Source: Mytilinidion resinicola
Lineage: Eukaryota > Ascomycota > Dothideomycetes > Mytilinidiales > Mytilinidiaceae
Length of the DNA: 64,000 nucleotides
Direction of reading: 5' to 3'
NCBI RefSeq assembly: GCF_010093595.1
Contig: NW_022985440.1
Location: 1,202,634-1,266,633 of the forward strand
Part shown: positions 53,361 to 64,000 of the stretch, one piece after another
Numbering within the stretch: the stretch's first letter is position 1
Layout: each line of letters begins with the position of its first letter
The notes under the pieces: model-generated
Seen by the model: only the letters and a program-made list of their open reading frames with translations
Databases searched by the model: none
Told to the model about the DNA's origin: nothing
Translations under genes and position numbers: made by a program

Positions 53361-54470
53361 AAGGACCAGAGTTGTGCATACTAGGAAGGATACATTCACA
53401 GAAGGATTTGGCCGAATGCCGTGACCTTAGATGTCTAACGTTCTTCAGGCCGACCTTGAAGTGTACGAACAACCTGAGGTACAATAGCGAGTTCCCTCCG
53501 GATTGTTACTTCCCTAGAATTGACGGGGGGAACTGTCGTGTGCTGCGCGGAGGCTGCAGTATGCGAGGAAAGGGTGTAGCTTTTTGAATGCGTAGATGGG
53601 TAGGTCTCCCGATACGGTATAAGATTGAGAAACTAAATTCTTCCTGGGATTGCAAGTTGGCTGTTATTTTGTCTACCAAAGGGTCGAGTATGGTCCGATC
53701 TGCTATTTTCTTCGTTATAGTCAATCAACATTCTGGTAAAAATCCGAAACCCTGTTTTTAACGGAGCTAGTTACTAGGTTTTGATAGTTGTCATTATTCT
53801 AGACTCTCTTTATCTGCAATGTCCCATTTGATTGTGTAAAGTTGTTCGAGGGAACACCCCTAGTCTTCGAACCTCCTCTATAAAAACACATACCCTGTTT
53901 CTCACTGCACTTGCTCGTCTCATGCATTCCTACCAGATCCCTCCCCTTTTAAATTCTCACTTAACGAAGGCTTGCGTTCGGCTGCATGCCACAGTTCACG
54001 CTCCGCCTCTTCGCCGCTTTACTGCCTTATCTAGAGCCATCTCATCCTGTCTTTCAATATTTTACTGATAACTCTCCTCCTCGAATACCTTCATCGTCGT
54101 CCCAGTCAGGGTCAATAGAGGGCACACCACATGATCGTCGAACGCAAATAGGATCTCCCTTTCCATCTGATATAGCCACCTGGCAATTTGTGGTCAACGT
54201 TTACAGGCCTTTATCTTAACGGAGGACGAACCCCACATCTATTCCACCACCTCGCACTTAGCGTCCATATAGTCGGAGCTCCTTGTGCATGAATATCGGA
54301 AAATTTCCAGGCCTCAATTCTATTACAAGCCCCATTGACCCCGGCCAGCAGGTTGAATCCGGCTGGAGCCGAAATCTTATCGATATATACATCTATTATC
54401 AACTCTCTAATTACAAAGATACACCCTTTTCCCTTACAAAAAGAGCAGCTATACACTTCCCCTCCCCCTG
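53361..54470. other. Intergenic, no gene seen
   Basis: Short frames only; no domain or RNA gene is recognised. Confidence 0.5.
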
Positions 54471-57400
54471 TCACCCCCTCCCACCCCGACAAACACACTC
54501 CTGCCTCCCCCACGGCTGCAGAGACCCCAACCTCTCCCCAACCTCCTCAGCGCTCGGCCGCGCCTCCCGCTCAACCGCCAGCATCGGCTTCACACACCCA
54601 TCATACAACGCCCGATACCGTTCCTCCAGCGACGCAAAATAGCCATTCACCGGGGCAAGAACATTGCAGTACACCAAGCGGTCTCTAAGATTATTCGTCG
54701 TCGGCTGGCTGTCGCCATGCCGCACGATCTGCGTATTCCGGCTGACGCAGTAGGCATAGAAGTCGCGCAGACTGCGCCCGGACTCGGCGACGAGGAGCTC
54801 GAGGAACACGCAGCCGAGGAGCTCGAGGAACACGCAGCCGAGAGAGAAGACGTCGGATTTGGAGCCGTGCTTGCTGATGCTGATGCTGACGCCGGAATTC
54901 TGCAAGCGGTGGACGATCTCCGGGGCGGCGTATCGCTCAGTAGCGCGGGCGTGGTCGCTAGTCGAGGTGATCTGGCCGAGCTCCAGCTGGCGCGCGGAGC
55001 CGAAGTCGGTGATGAAGATGTGGGTGGTGCGGTAGATGATGTTTTCGTGCTTGATGTCCTGGTGGTGGATGCGCTGGCTGTGGAGGTAGCTGACCGCGGC
55101 AGCTAGGCATGCGAATCACTTCTGAATGCGGCGATTGACAGCACTGTCGGGGCTGTGTCCTTCCAGGCTGTCGAGGTAGTCTTTCAGGTTTCCGTCGCCA
55201 ACGGGGTACATTAGGAGTGCGTAGGAGTCAGGTCCGGTGCTTGGCGCCTCTTCGTAGCTTCCAAACAGCTTGACCATGTGAGGGTGAGCGAGGCGTCGCA
55301 GTGTGCGGATCTCGGCTTGGATGATGGCTCGGTCTCGACGGGCGTTGTGCTTGAGGATTCGAACGCGCTTTCGGATGAAGGTCTGTCCGGGAGGTCTTGC
55401 GCGGACTTCGTCCACCACGCCCATCGAGCCGTGTCCTAGAGTCTTTACTGTGTCGAGTGGGACTTCGATGGCGGAGGAATATGAGGTGTGGTCGATATTC
55501 CAATGGCACTCCCGTCTAATGAGGTCTAAGGACTCCAAAATTGGAGGCTCAATTGGAGTTGAGGGAAGAGAGGAAAGACGCCGAGTTTGCAACACCAGAG
55601 CACGGCTGGTAGGTTTTTCGGGAGAGGACTTACGGCGACGACGACGTGCATGGCTAACAGGTACTGCGGCAAGCCCGACGGCACCGACGGCCGCGAGACT
55701 CTGGCGTGTGCGGCGTGCAACCTCACGTCGACGCCGGGTTGTCTCGCGTCTTTCATATTCGTAATTAACTGATTGGTTTTGAGTTGGTAACCTATGGGAT
55801 GACAAAGGCGAGAGTGGGCCTAACCGTGAGTCCTCTAGGGGAATGGCAGTCGTTGCGTTGGAGCGGCGCGAGCTGTTGGGTATTGTAGAGTTTGGGCTTG
55901 GTCGCGTGGCTCTCAGGGCCTGAGCGGAGGTGTTTAGAGACGAGTAAGATTCCCGTGACTTTGTTCTATCCGGAACACTCCTAGGGCGTGGAATCTCATT
56001 CCGTCTTGGCTGATTATTATCGTTTTGAGGCTGTCCTAAAGTCTTATGCTGGCCGTCGCCCGCTCTACTTTTCACATATTGGAACATGATGGCTTCGCGT
56101 TGGTAAGTGGTCTGAGGGGGGTTAAAGGCTTCATGGTCGTTATTATCTGGTTGATAAGTATTATTGAGGTTACTAGTGGTCGAAACCTCAAAGCTTCGAG
56201 AACGTCGTTTAGCTTCTTTGCGTTCGTAGTGGCGTGGGACTTCACTGCGAGCGGGCGGAGGTGGATTACTGGGAATCTTCTGGAATATTATTCCATGGTC
56301 TTTCGGTAGATCAGGGGCTTGTCTCTCTCGTTGCGGTGACTCCGGCGTCTCATAAACTGGAGCATGACGATCGCCAGGAATATATCTACTCCCATTGATG
56401 AAGATGTTTTCCTTCTCGCTAGGATTCCATAGTTGCCGTTCCGGTTGATCGGAGAAAGACCTTCTGATATTCCTGAGTTCAGGTAGTCGCCGACGACCTG
56501 ACGACCGTCTTGTCTCGCGGCCGATCCGAGAGTCGTGAGTTTCGCGAAGAGGAGGTGATGGTCTCTCAACCTCAGGCTCAGGCTCTCGCTCGATCCAAAG
56601 CTCCGGATTGTACCGGCGAAAAGGTAATGGTTTGAAAGGCTGAGCCGCACGCTCCATTCGATACTCGCGAAGGTCGCGGTCAAGGGGTGGTAGCTTCATT
56701 TGGACACGCGGTGGCGGCGATGGTGGACTATCGTATTCGGCATTAACAACGTAGTCTTGTCTGTCCGGTCTGAGCGTAGTTGACTCGAATAGTGGTGGAA
56801 GAACCGGCGGAGGATCTGGCACTATCTGCTCTATCCATTGTTCAGTTCGAAACGCTGTTCTCCTGCCCGATGAAAAAGACAATGACCGCCAGGGGAAGTA
56901 GCTGCTTGGACTGCTCCATCGTTTCCCCGATGTCTGGGCGGGACGGCGTTGCCGTCGGGGATTCGTAGGCGCAGCCTTTGTGTTGGGAGACCTTTTTAGC
57001 ATGAACATTTCATGGGCTATTCTAATGGCAGCGTATATATAGCCGAGGAGTAGGGAAGTCGCAATTACTCCGATCACTATAACCACTATTGCGCCACGGC
57101 TAAGTCCAGTGGTGTGTTTTCCAGCGACAGTAGTCCCATTAGAAGGAATGGCATGGCTTGGGGATAGGGCGGAAGCCGTGCTATGCGGAATCGGGGTCGT
57201 CGATAATGATATAGAGCTCAATAACGAATTAGACCTCGCAAGAGAGGTAGAGATTTGTACGGCGTGACTGATGGGTGTCCCTGCAATTGGTGCAACAATA
57301 GTAGGCCTTAGCGTACATTGTCCAGTCTCGAGGCAATAATACCCAATACTGCAGCAGAGATCACCACAGGGAGTTTGGTCTTCGCTTGAATTGCAGGTTG

Positions 57401-57689
57401 CGGTGGCGGCCCACACTATGCTTGTCGAGCTTGGAGCTTCACTTGATAATGCAACACCCCAACCTCTTGGATTGACGATGATTGTTGGATTCGGCGTTGG
57501 TTCTAACGATCCATATCCTGAGGAGCCTACTAGCATTCCGGCGGCATGATAGCTGTCCTTCCTGTTATCATTCACGTTACCAATGTCATGATTACTGCCC
57601 CCTTGAGACCTTGCCGATGATGGCATCAATTGCGATAGCTTTGATGTGTGACCATCCGTACCAAGATCATGCGTTGCGGTATGCATCAT
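54471..57689 (-). pseudogene. Membrane-anchored Ser/Thr protein kinase, broken by an in-frame TGA
   Basis: One frame runs from the ATG at 57689 (open to about 57770, but without an upstream ATG) to 54471, interrupted only by TGA at 55116-55118, codon ~858 of 1073. A Cys-rich ectodomain (CNSSEDQTPCGDLCCSIGYY) and a Ser/Thr-rich stalk precede the single membrane segment GAIVVIVIGVIATSLLLGYI, then a ~480-residue disordered basic region. The kinase N-lobe has LGHGSMGVVDEV (Gly loop), FIRKRVRIL (Lys) and IIQAEIRTLRRL (Glu). After the TGA the same frame continues with SQRIHHQDIKHENI, ITDFGSA and RYAAPEI. The TGA stands where relatives usually have Trp. A 24-bp tandem duplication follows at 54792-54839. 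No intron can remove the stop. A missed signal-peptide exon upstream is possible. Confidence 0.8.
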
Positions 57690-59004
57690 TCGTCCAGAGA
57701 CGTGGGAGAGCCGCGGAGTAACCCAGGACGATGAATCATTTGATCCGGGCCTCGGAATCACGGTTGAGCATTATGCTGTTGATGCACAGATTGATGAAGA
57801 AGAAGACAGAAGGGAAGTATGTATACAGCTTGGCAAAGACGAAGTTGAGATCTGAATTGGCAGGACGGACGAAAGGGTCAGCTTTATCAACCACATGGCC
57901 ATTGGAGTCTTGTAGAATATCTGCGGCAGGAACGACACTGCTCCGAAACTGAGCCGTACCAACTTCTGTAGGAGAGCGAGTACGGACTGGTTACGGTGGG
58001 CGGGCGCTTACAGTCCGGCGAGTGTGGTTAAGGCAACAAGGCATCAAGGCATCAATTTTATGACAGCCGGCTCTGCTGCCTACTTCAGGACGCTAACACC
58101 TACTAGGCTGCCTACTGTGCTGCCTACGCCACAGTAGCTGCCTACGTCTCCTGGGCCTATATATTCCTATCCTCCTACATAGCAATACACAAGAGTTCTC
58201 ATCACTTTTCACCAGCTGCCATTTTAAGAACTCAGCAACCAACACTAAGCACTCTGAAAAAGTAGCTAGTCGTGCAAAAGAGGGCTCGTTTCCATACATA
58301 CGCCACCTTTTCAGAGTATTTGAATCGCTTTTTAATAGAAACAAGTTAATAGGTAGGTTTTACCTTAGTGCCTTAACTATACTTATATACTTTACTTACT
58401 ATAGGGGGGGTTTAGCCCCTCTAGATAGCGTTACATATTCTAAGGCTAATCTAGGCCTTATATATATCTAAGTTATAGATCATATTAGCTTGAAATCAGC
58501 GAATGCTAAACGCACTATGCGCTTTAAATGGCGTTATTAACGTCCATTTTTGGAGGCGTATTTACCAGAAACCCGTGTATATTTGTAAGGGCGGCTAAAG
58601 TGGTTGGTGGTTGGTGGAGAAAACGAGCATTTCCTTGGCGGCGGCAAAGCACTTGAAACTGCACAGCCCCTAGCATACGCCGCACTCTCGATACCAAAGA
58701 AATAAGTCCTCCAAGAAAAACTGCCGCAAGTATCTGAAGTGGCTTGTTTGTGATACGGTAACAGATGAGGCTGGATAAAGATCATGATACCTGAGCGCAG
58801 CCATACATCCATCTTGATGCGCCATGTTTCTATGGTTTCAGACGCGGAACCAAAATAGACTCGATCTTTCACTCAAGTAAGTATGGATAATCTCCTCTCG
58901 TGCTGTTGTTTTCCACCTGAGTACGCAGCTCTCATTACAATTTTGGCGGCCTCAGATATGGGTTACCGCCCCCCGTGGCTCCAACGAATCCAAGAATCCT
59001 TAGC
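57690..59004. other. Intergenic; LTR-like remnant, AT-rich stretch
   Basis: Upstream of the kinase. Frames at 57771-57962 and 58537-58872 (both minus) show no domain. The part 58340-58500 is AT-rich with a G7 run. An LTR-like fragment ends at 58211. Confidence 0.45.
58072..58211 (+). repeat. Possible degenerate solo LTR
   Basis: It carries several GCCTAC motifs and ends GAGTTCTCATCACTTTTCA, very like the end of the presumed copia LTR (GAGTTCACATCAATTTTCA at about 59525-59543). Both also contain 'agtagctgcctac'. The 5' boundary and target duplication were not identified. Confidence 0.4.
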
Positions 59005-59258
59005 ATGGGAGGCATCGAATGCGTGCCTGTCGAACGCGAACTCGATTTCTCGGGGAAACAGGTCGTGGCCCCGACAGAGAAAGAGCCAATATCCAGCCTA
59101 GAGAGTGAAAAGGCGGACAGGCTACCACTTCCAAAATTTCGATGGCAAAGGATTCCAGTGCGGTACCGTGTCCTTATCATCGTCGCAATTAGCACTTCCG
59201 TCGCCATTGCCGTGGGCTTGAGTCTCGGTTTTTTGCTGAAGAAAGGCCATACCGCTAG
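59005..59258 (+). pseudogene. 5' exon of a membrane-protein gene cut off by the retrotransposon
   Basis: ATG at 59005 begins MGGIECVPVERELDFSGKQV. The 84 codons end in a strong membrane segment (VLIIVAISTSVAIAVGLSLG) and KKGHTAR, then a good donor AG|gtaaga at 59259. After about 85 bp of intron-like sequence the copia LTR begins, and no continuation exon is seen before the end of the window. The layout fits a type II membrane protein interrupted by insertion into its first intron. If the element is long the rest of the gene may lie past 64 kb. Confidence 0.5.
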
Positions 59259-59344
59259 GTAAGATTGTAGACTCCACTTTCAGAACGGGGCCTAGGATCG
59301 AGCGCTGACTAGTTCTGAGATCACATACGCTCACACTTGGAGTT

Positions 59345-59543
59345 GCTGGCATAGTAGCTGCCTACATGCCTAGCCAGTTACAACTTCTACAGAGAGGGGT
59401 TGGGGTACGGTGGCCTACCGTGCCTACCGTGCCTACTGCTGTCTCTAATTAGTGCTTCTGCCTACGCGTACAGTCACTTCCTACGTAGTATATAGTTTGG
59501 CCTTCGGGCCCCCGAAATAAGACAGAGTTCACATCAATTTTCA
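59345..59543 (+). repeat. Presumed 5' LTR of a Ty1/copia element
   Basis: It begins about TGCTGGCATAGTAGCTGCCT and ends ..CATCAATTTTCA, i.e. TG..CA. It is rich in GCCTAC motifs. The internal region follows with TGTTATGAGCCC (59551-59562), in the position and style of a tRNA primer-binding site. The 3' LTR is outside the window, so boundaries are estimates. Confidence 0.5.
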
Positions 59544-61254
59544 ACCTGAGTGTTATGAGCCCGGATACTTATCAGGATCTGCCTTCCTCCCTGCCCTGTT
59601 GTTGTTGTTATTGCTTTTTGAACCTTTTTGGTGTTGAGTCAGTCACAACGCCACAAAAACGCCACAGCCGAATCGACTACACAACAGCCCGTGTTCTCTC
59701 ACCAATATGCCATCTACTTCCACCTCTGTTGAAAAGATTGTTCTATCCTCCCCTGCCGACTGGAAGCACTGGTTCTTCACCGTCGAAACAAAGGCCTACT
59801 CCGGCAATGTATGGGAATATGTCAACCCCAACAAGCCATTTTCTGATGATTCCACGAAACTGAATAAGCCTGGCCGGCCTGCACTACCGGCAGCAGCAAG
59901 CAGCGCGGAAACATGGACCCCGGCGGCCAAATTAGATTGGAAACAAGCCCAAGAGGATGCTAAGAAGGAGGAAGATCGCTATGACGCCAAAATCGATGCC
60001 ATCAACAAACTCCGAGTCCACATTGTTGAAACGGTCGCATCGCACTACATACCATTCATCAACAAGGCCAAGACTGTGCACGAAATGCTGATTAGCCTCA
60101 AGAATCAGGTGGCTCCATCTAATCAGCTACGCCGCTACGAACTCCGCACGCTATGGCAGCAGCAGCAAAAGTTTCCAAAGGATTCAAATATTGAACGATG
60201 GCTACAGGAATGGACAGTTCTCTACAGAGAATGCGAAGAATATCAACTGCCTGAAGCCGCCGACAATCGTCCACAACTCGACTTCCTGCTCTCTATTCAG
60301 CCAAAGAATCCCGAATTTTCGATATACTGGCGCAACGAAATGCACCGCCGCATGGCTAGGGCTGAGAATGCTCCACCGCTTCAGGAACTGGTTGATTTAT
60401 TCCGTGACCAAAGACGGGAGGCTCTAGCTATTGCAGGCAAAATTACCAGCCATTCTGCATTTGCAACAACACTCAACGGCGTGGAATTGAAGCCACCAAG
60501 CACGCCGGCAGCCACGCAGGCCGCTACAACGGCATCCACGCCAGCCGCTATAACGGCCTCCACAACAGCCTCCAAAGCTAAAAATATGCTCCCAGAATGC
60601 ATCTGCGAAGAATACTACTTCTTCCGAAATTGCCTATATATCTGTGAGAATAAACGGCCAAACGGATGGAAAAGCAACCCAGCTGTAGCAGCCAAGCTCA
60701 AGGAAAACCTCAAGAATCGACCCGAAAAACAGCAGGCGATAGTTCAAAAGCTGCAGGAAATAGCCGAGGCCGGAGGGCCTAATACTGGATCAGTTTCTTG
60801 CTTCACAATCGCTATTGTTCCGCACGGAGTATTCCATTTGTCTACCTACAGCCTACGCAACAGCGTGCTTCTTGACTGTGCAGCAACTACGCATATTTTC
60901 AACCACCAAAGCCGGTTTGTTGGCGATCTAATGCCATCAAACGATGCTTACTACGCCGGCAGCTCGATGGTATCAATTGCTGGCTATGGAACAGCCAAGA
61001 TTTCGCTACAAGGCCCCAACGGTGGTCATTTTGCCCTACTATCGGGGGCCGCGTATATTCCAGGATTCCACTGCAGCGTGGTCTCCCTTAGCAAGCTTAA
61101 CGAAAAAGGGGTGTTTTGGCACAACGAGAAAAACTATTTGTACAATTTGCAATACGGACGAGAAGTTGTTTGGGCCCGCATCGAGCAACGAGACGGACAG
61201 AATCTTATCGAATTTCACGAAGCCGATTCAAATCCAACAAACTCAACACCATGG

Positions 61255-61480
61255 CAGCCGGCCAAGCAGACGGCTATGCATACGGCTGTGCATACGGCCA
61301 AGCAGCCGGCCAAGCAGCCGGCCAAGCAGACGGCCATGCATACGGCTATGCAGCCGGCCACGCAGCAGGCCGTGCAGCAGGCCGTGCAGCAGGCCGTGCA
61401 GCAGGCCGTGCAGCCGGCCACGCAGATGGCCACGCAGCAGGCCGTGAAGCTGGCCATGCAGCAGGCCGTGCAGCCTTCGA
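61255..61480 (+). repeat. 12-bp-based tandem repeat inside gag-pol
   Basis: Variants of GCCGTGCAGCAG / GCCAAGCAGCCG are repeated about 18 times between the protease and integrase regions, encoding Ala-Val/Lys/Met/Thr-Gln-Gln/Pro units (AVQQAVQQAVQQAVQPATQM). All frames on both strands are open here, which explains long antisense frames. Confidence 0.85.
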
Positions 61481-62689
61481 ACTCTCCGAATGTACGACAG
61501 CCAACGGCTGCCCACCAAGGGGATTCTCTATCAAAGCCTACACCGGCCGCTGTTGTAGCAAATCGTCCAAAGATTGACCTCACTGCATTCCTAACGCACC
61601 AGAGCCGTTTTGCACGACCTCCACAACGCGGGCCATACTCAGCTCGTCCAATCGAGCTCCAGCAGTCTGTTACAGCTCTCGGCCTACTATGGCATCGCCG
61701 CCTAGGCCACGCCGGCCCCCGGGCCCTGCAGCATCTAACTGCTGCTGTTGTCAAAGATGCACCAGAAAGCAGAGTGGAACTTATTGGCCCTACCATCTCC
61801 GAATGCTCCAAATGCGCCCTGAGCAAAGCTAAGCAACAAATCTCCCGTGTACCTGTTTTAAAGCCCTCCAGGCCATTTGAACTTGTACAATTCGACGTTA
61901 TACACGAAGAACATAGCTACAACGACAACAGCTACGCTGTCCACTTCTTCTGCCCGTATACGAAAGCACACACGTGCCGAATATTCGGTAGCATGGCCAA
62001 TCTGACCCAAATCGTTATGGACGAAGTTGCCCTTATTGAAAAGCAATGGAACGTTACCGTACGTACGCTACAAACCGATGGAGAACGATCGCTCGGCAAC
62101 GAATTTGGGGCATGGCACCGCAGCAAGGGCATTAAATTCAATCAATCTACGGCCTACAATGCTACACAGAACGGTGGAGCAGAGCGCTCTGGCGGAATTA
62201 TCATTGAAAAAGCCCGTTGCATACGAGAGGAAAGCCAATTGCCCACAAATCTATGGCCGGAAGCATATAAAACAGCCGCCTATTTGCTCAATAGGACGCC
62301 CACCGAAGCGCTAGGTTGGAAAACTCCAATTACAGCCTTGCAGGCTGCAACTGGCAGGCCGATAGACCCCAGCGTGCAGCATCTACGCGTGTACGGATGC
62401 AGAGCATATCCGATGTTGAAAAAGCTACCAAAAACGCCGAAAACAACACCCCGAGCAATCGTTGGCTATCTTGTTGGCTACGAATCGGCCAACATCTATA
62501 GAATATGGGTGCCAAGCAAGGATGAGGTTATCAGGGCACGAGACGTCACGTTCGACGAAACGCTATTTTATAACCCCCTATTGGAAGATCTGGCTATGCA
62601 ACTACCAATTCAACAGGTAAAGCACGTCCTAAACGTAGGAAGCCTCTCAAAGCCGCCCGTTGCACGAACCTACCGGGTAATAGAGGATG

Positions 62690-63080
62690 ACGATTCTGAC
62701 GACCCCCTATTCGACAAAATTGAAGTACAACCCCGTGCAGAGCAACAGCAGCAGCCGCCTGCACAGCAGCAGCCGCCTGCACAGCAGCAGCAGCCGCCCG
62801 GCTCGCCGAGCTCAAACAACGACGACTGCTCCAGCAATGGCCGTTCGGAGCCTGCCTTGCCTACGCCAAATCCTACGCCGTTACCTAGCCGTCTTCCTAC
62901 GGCATCGCCTACGACCTCTGCTACGGTATCGCCTACGGCCTCTGCTACGGCATCGCCTACGGCCTCTGCTACGGCATCGCCTACAGCCTCTGCTACGGCA
63001 TCGCCTACGGCCTCTGCTACGGCATCGCCTACGGCCTCACCAACGGCCTCACCAACGGCCTCACCAACGGCCTCCGTAGT
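62690..63080 (+). repeat. Gln/Pro and Pro/Thr/Ala/Ser repeats between integrase and RT
   Basis: First a CAG/CCG-rich segment (PPAQQQPPAQQQQPP), then tandem copies of CCTACGGCCTCTGCTACGGC (about 24 bp apart, 62905-63020), encoding SPTASATA units, and finally 12-bp CCAACGGCCTCA copies (63043-63066). Repeat instability has kept the frame. Confidence 0.85.
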
Positions 63081-64000
63081 GGCTACCACGGCAGCTTCCT
63101 CGAGGCCTACCCGTGACCGCAAGCCGGCCAAACCCCGTGCAGCCTTGCATACAGCAATCGTACAAGCCGAAGCTCTAGACAAACGCCTACCCACTCTGCA
63201 TGCTGCTTTTGCCGCAGGCGTTACCGGAGGCAGCCATCGAGAATCCCTTCCAGAGCCACCTAGAAACTGGAAGCAGCTACTGCAGCACCCCGAGCGCCAG
63301 GGGTTTATGGCAGCCGCCATTAAAGAACTCGACGGCTTGGTGGAACGCGGTAGCTTTACAGCTGTAGAAGAGACGCCAGAAACAAAGGCCCTAGCCGTGC
63401 CGGTCACCTGGGTATTTACATACAAGTTCGATGAAAACGGCTTCCTTATGCGCCATAAAGCACGCCTATGCGTGCGCGGCGACCTCCAACAGCCTACAGA
63501 GCTAGACACCTATGCAGCTACGTTGGCCGGAAAGACCTTTCGGGCCTGTGCAGCCATCATCTGTGCAGCCAATCTCGATACCTGGCAGGCCGACGCTGTG
63601 TCGGCCTTTACAAACCCAGAGCTAGACGAAGAAGTATACATCTACTACCCCGACGGCTTCCGCCGTAAGAGCTACCTGCTGCGTGTAAACAAAGGCCTCT
63701 ACGGCCTCCGCCGTTCCCCCCTGCTATGGCTAAACGATCAATCGAAAACGCTGCGGGAATTGGGGCTCAAAGAGGTGCCCGGCGTGCCATGCCTGTTCGT
63801 CAATCAACACCTGATTGTATTCTTCTATGTGGACGATCTTGTAGCATGCTGCATGCCACAACACGGCGATAAATTGGCCAATTTCAAACATGCCCTGATG
63901 GCTCGGTATGAGATGAAAGATCTAGGGGAAGCCTCCTGGTTCCTAGGCATTCGTATACTCCGTGACCGAGCCGCCGGCCAACTGTGGCTTTGCCAGGATT

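Larger units (their letters stand above)
59707..64000 (+). mobile_element. Ty1/copia retrotransposon gag-pol polyprotein, open to the window end
   Basis: A single frame from ATG 59707 stays open through 64000 (about 1430 codons, cut by the window). In order: a gag region (SPADWKHWFFTVETKAYS; LRRYELRTLWQQQQKFPKDS) with a Cys cluster CICEEYYFFRNCLYIC in place of a classical CCHC knuckle; protease VLLDCAATTHIF; the pre-integrase zinc region LLWHRRLGHAGPRALQHL and CSKCALSK; integrase with FDVI, LQTDGERSLGNEF and QNGGAERSGG (D, D, E); and reverse transcriptase with VPVTWVFTYKFDENG, KGLYGLRRSPLLW and FFYVDDLV (YVDD). The order protease-integrase-RT is diagnostic of copia. RNase H lies beyond the window. 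The absence of stops suggests a young copy. Confidence 0.93.

Noticed and set aside
61215..61826. Cys-rich minus-strand frame (203 codons) with 'CCTAC' repeats
   Set aside because: Antisense of the 12-bp Ala/Gln repeat in the same polyprotein; the cysteine pattern is a repeat artefact, not a metallothionein-like gene.
62670..63509. 279-codon minus-strand frame with repeated 'VGDAVAEA' units
   Set aside because: It is antisense to the copia polyprotein; the open frame comes from the 24-bp repeat, which lacks stops on both strands.
1..64000. CRISPR arrays, bacterial operons, rRNA genes
   Set aside because: None seen. The tandem repeats lack the short repeat/unique spacer structure, and all genes are eukaryotic with introns.
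1..64000. Strong RIP (repeat-induced point mutation)
   Set aside because: The copia element is GC-moderate with an uninterrupted frame, and other repeats are not notably AT-shifted. The single TGG-to-TGA change in the kinase is compatible with RIP but is not evidence on its own.

Overview
The window comes from a filamentous ascomycete (Pezizomycotina). Genes have short GT..AG introns (about 46-170 nt) with CTAAC/CTGAC-like branch sites. The products are typical of such fungi: PDH E1-beta, Erg6, Slt11, Mzm1, lunapark, a GT34 and a GT25 glycosyltransferase, a type-B carboxylesterase, F-box-like 'RDMVYxH' proteins and SUKH/KNR4 proteins. The class within Pezizomycotina cannot be fixed from the sequence alone. 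Exon boundaries are my own reading of splice sites; every multi-exon model given keeps reading frame across all junctions.

Left half (1-24 kb) is mostly housekeeping: the 3' end of a proline-rich gene; a membrane protein divergent from PDB1; a 2.8-kb stretch with no gene but a short telomere-like tract; an F-box-like gene; ERG6 divergent from SLT11; MZM1 divergent from LNP1; a 480-aa protein of unknown function; and a large J-domain protein. Two families of minisatellite-like repeats lie between them: a ~105-bp unit at 1.55-2.13 kb with degenerate opposite-strand copies at 10.1-10.6 kb, and a 95-bp unit at 16.97-17.36 kb.

Middle (24-43 kb) holds a head-to-head pair of F-box-like paralogues, a SUKH/KNR4 protein with an acidic tail, two NAD(P)-binding oxidoreductase-type proteins, a secreted carboxylesterase, two Golgi-type glycosyltransferases, and two tRNA-like sequences of about 102 nt that share an identical 3' acceptor strand.

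The accessory block at 43.2-53.4 kb is the most unusual part. Two paralogous small acidic proteins that look SUKH-like are each paired divergently with a gene whose protein begins MASNNT. The two MASNNT genes share 5' and 3' flanks although their coding sequences have diverged strongly. In the first module the pair is split by a large secreted protein with a NucA/NucB-type DNase signature and by a small transposon copy. Three copies of this ~225-bp mariner-like MITE (CAGT inverted ends, TA target) are in the window, two of them inside this block. The set resembles a duplicated nuclease-toxin/immunity locus. That reading is an inference.

Right end (54-64 kb): a membrane-anchored kinase gene broken by one in-frame TGA and carrying a 24-bp tandem duplication; a gene fragment that stops at an intron donor next to a retrotransposon; and a Ty1/copia element whose gag-pol frame is open from 59707 to the end of the window.
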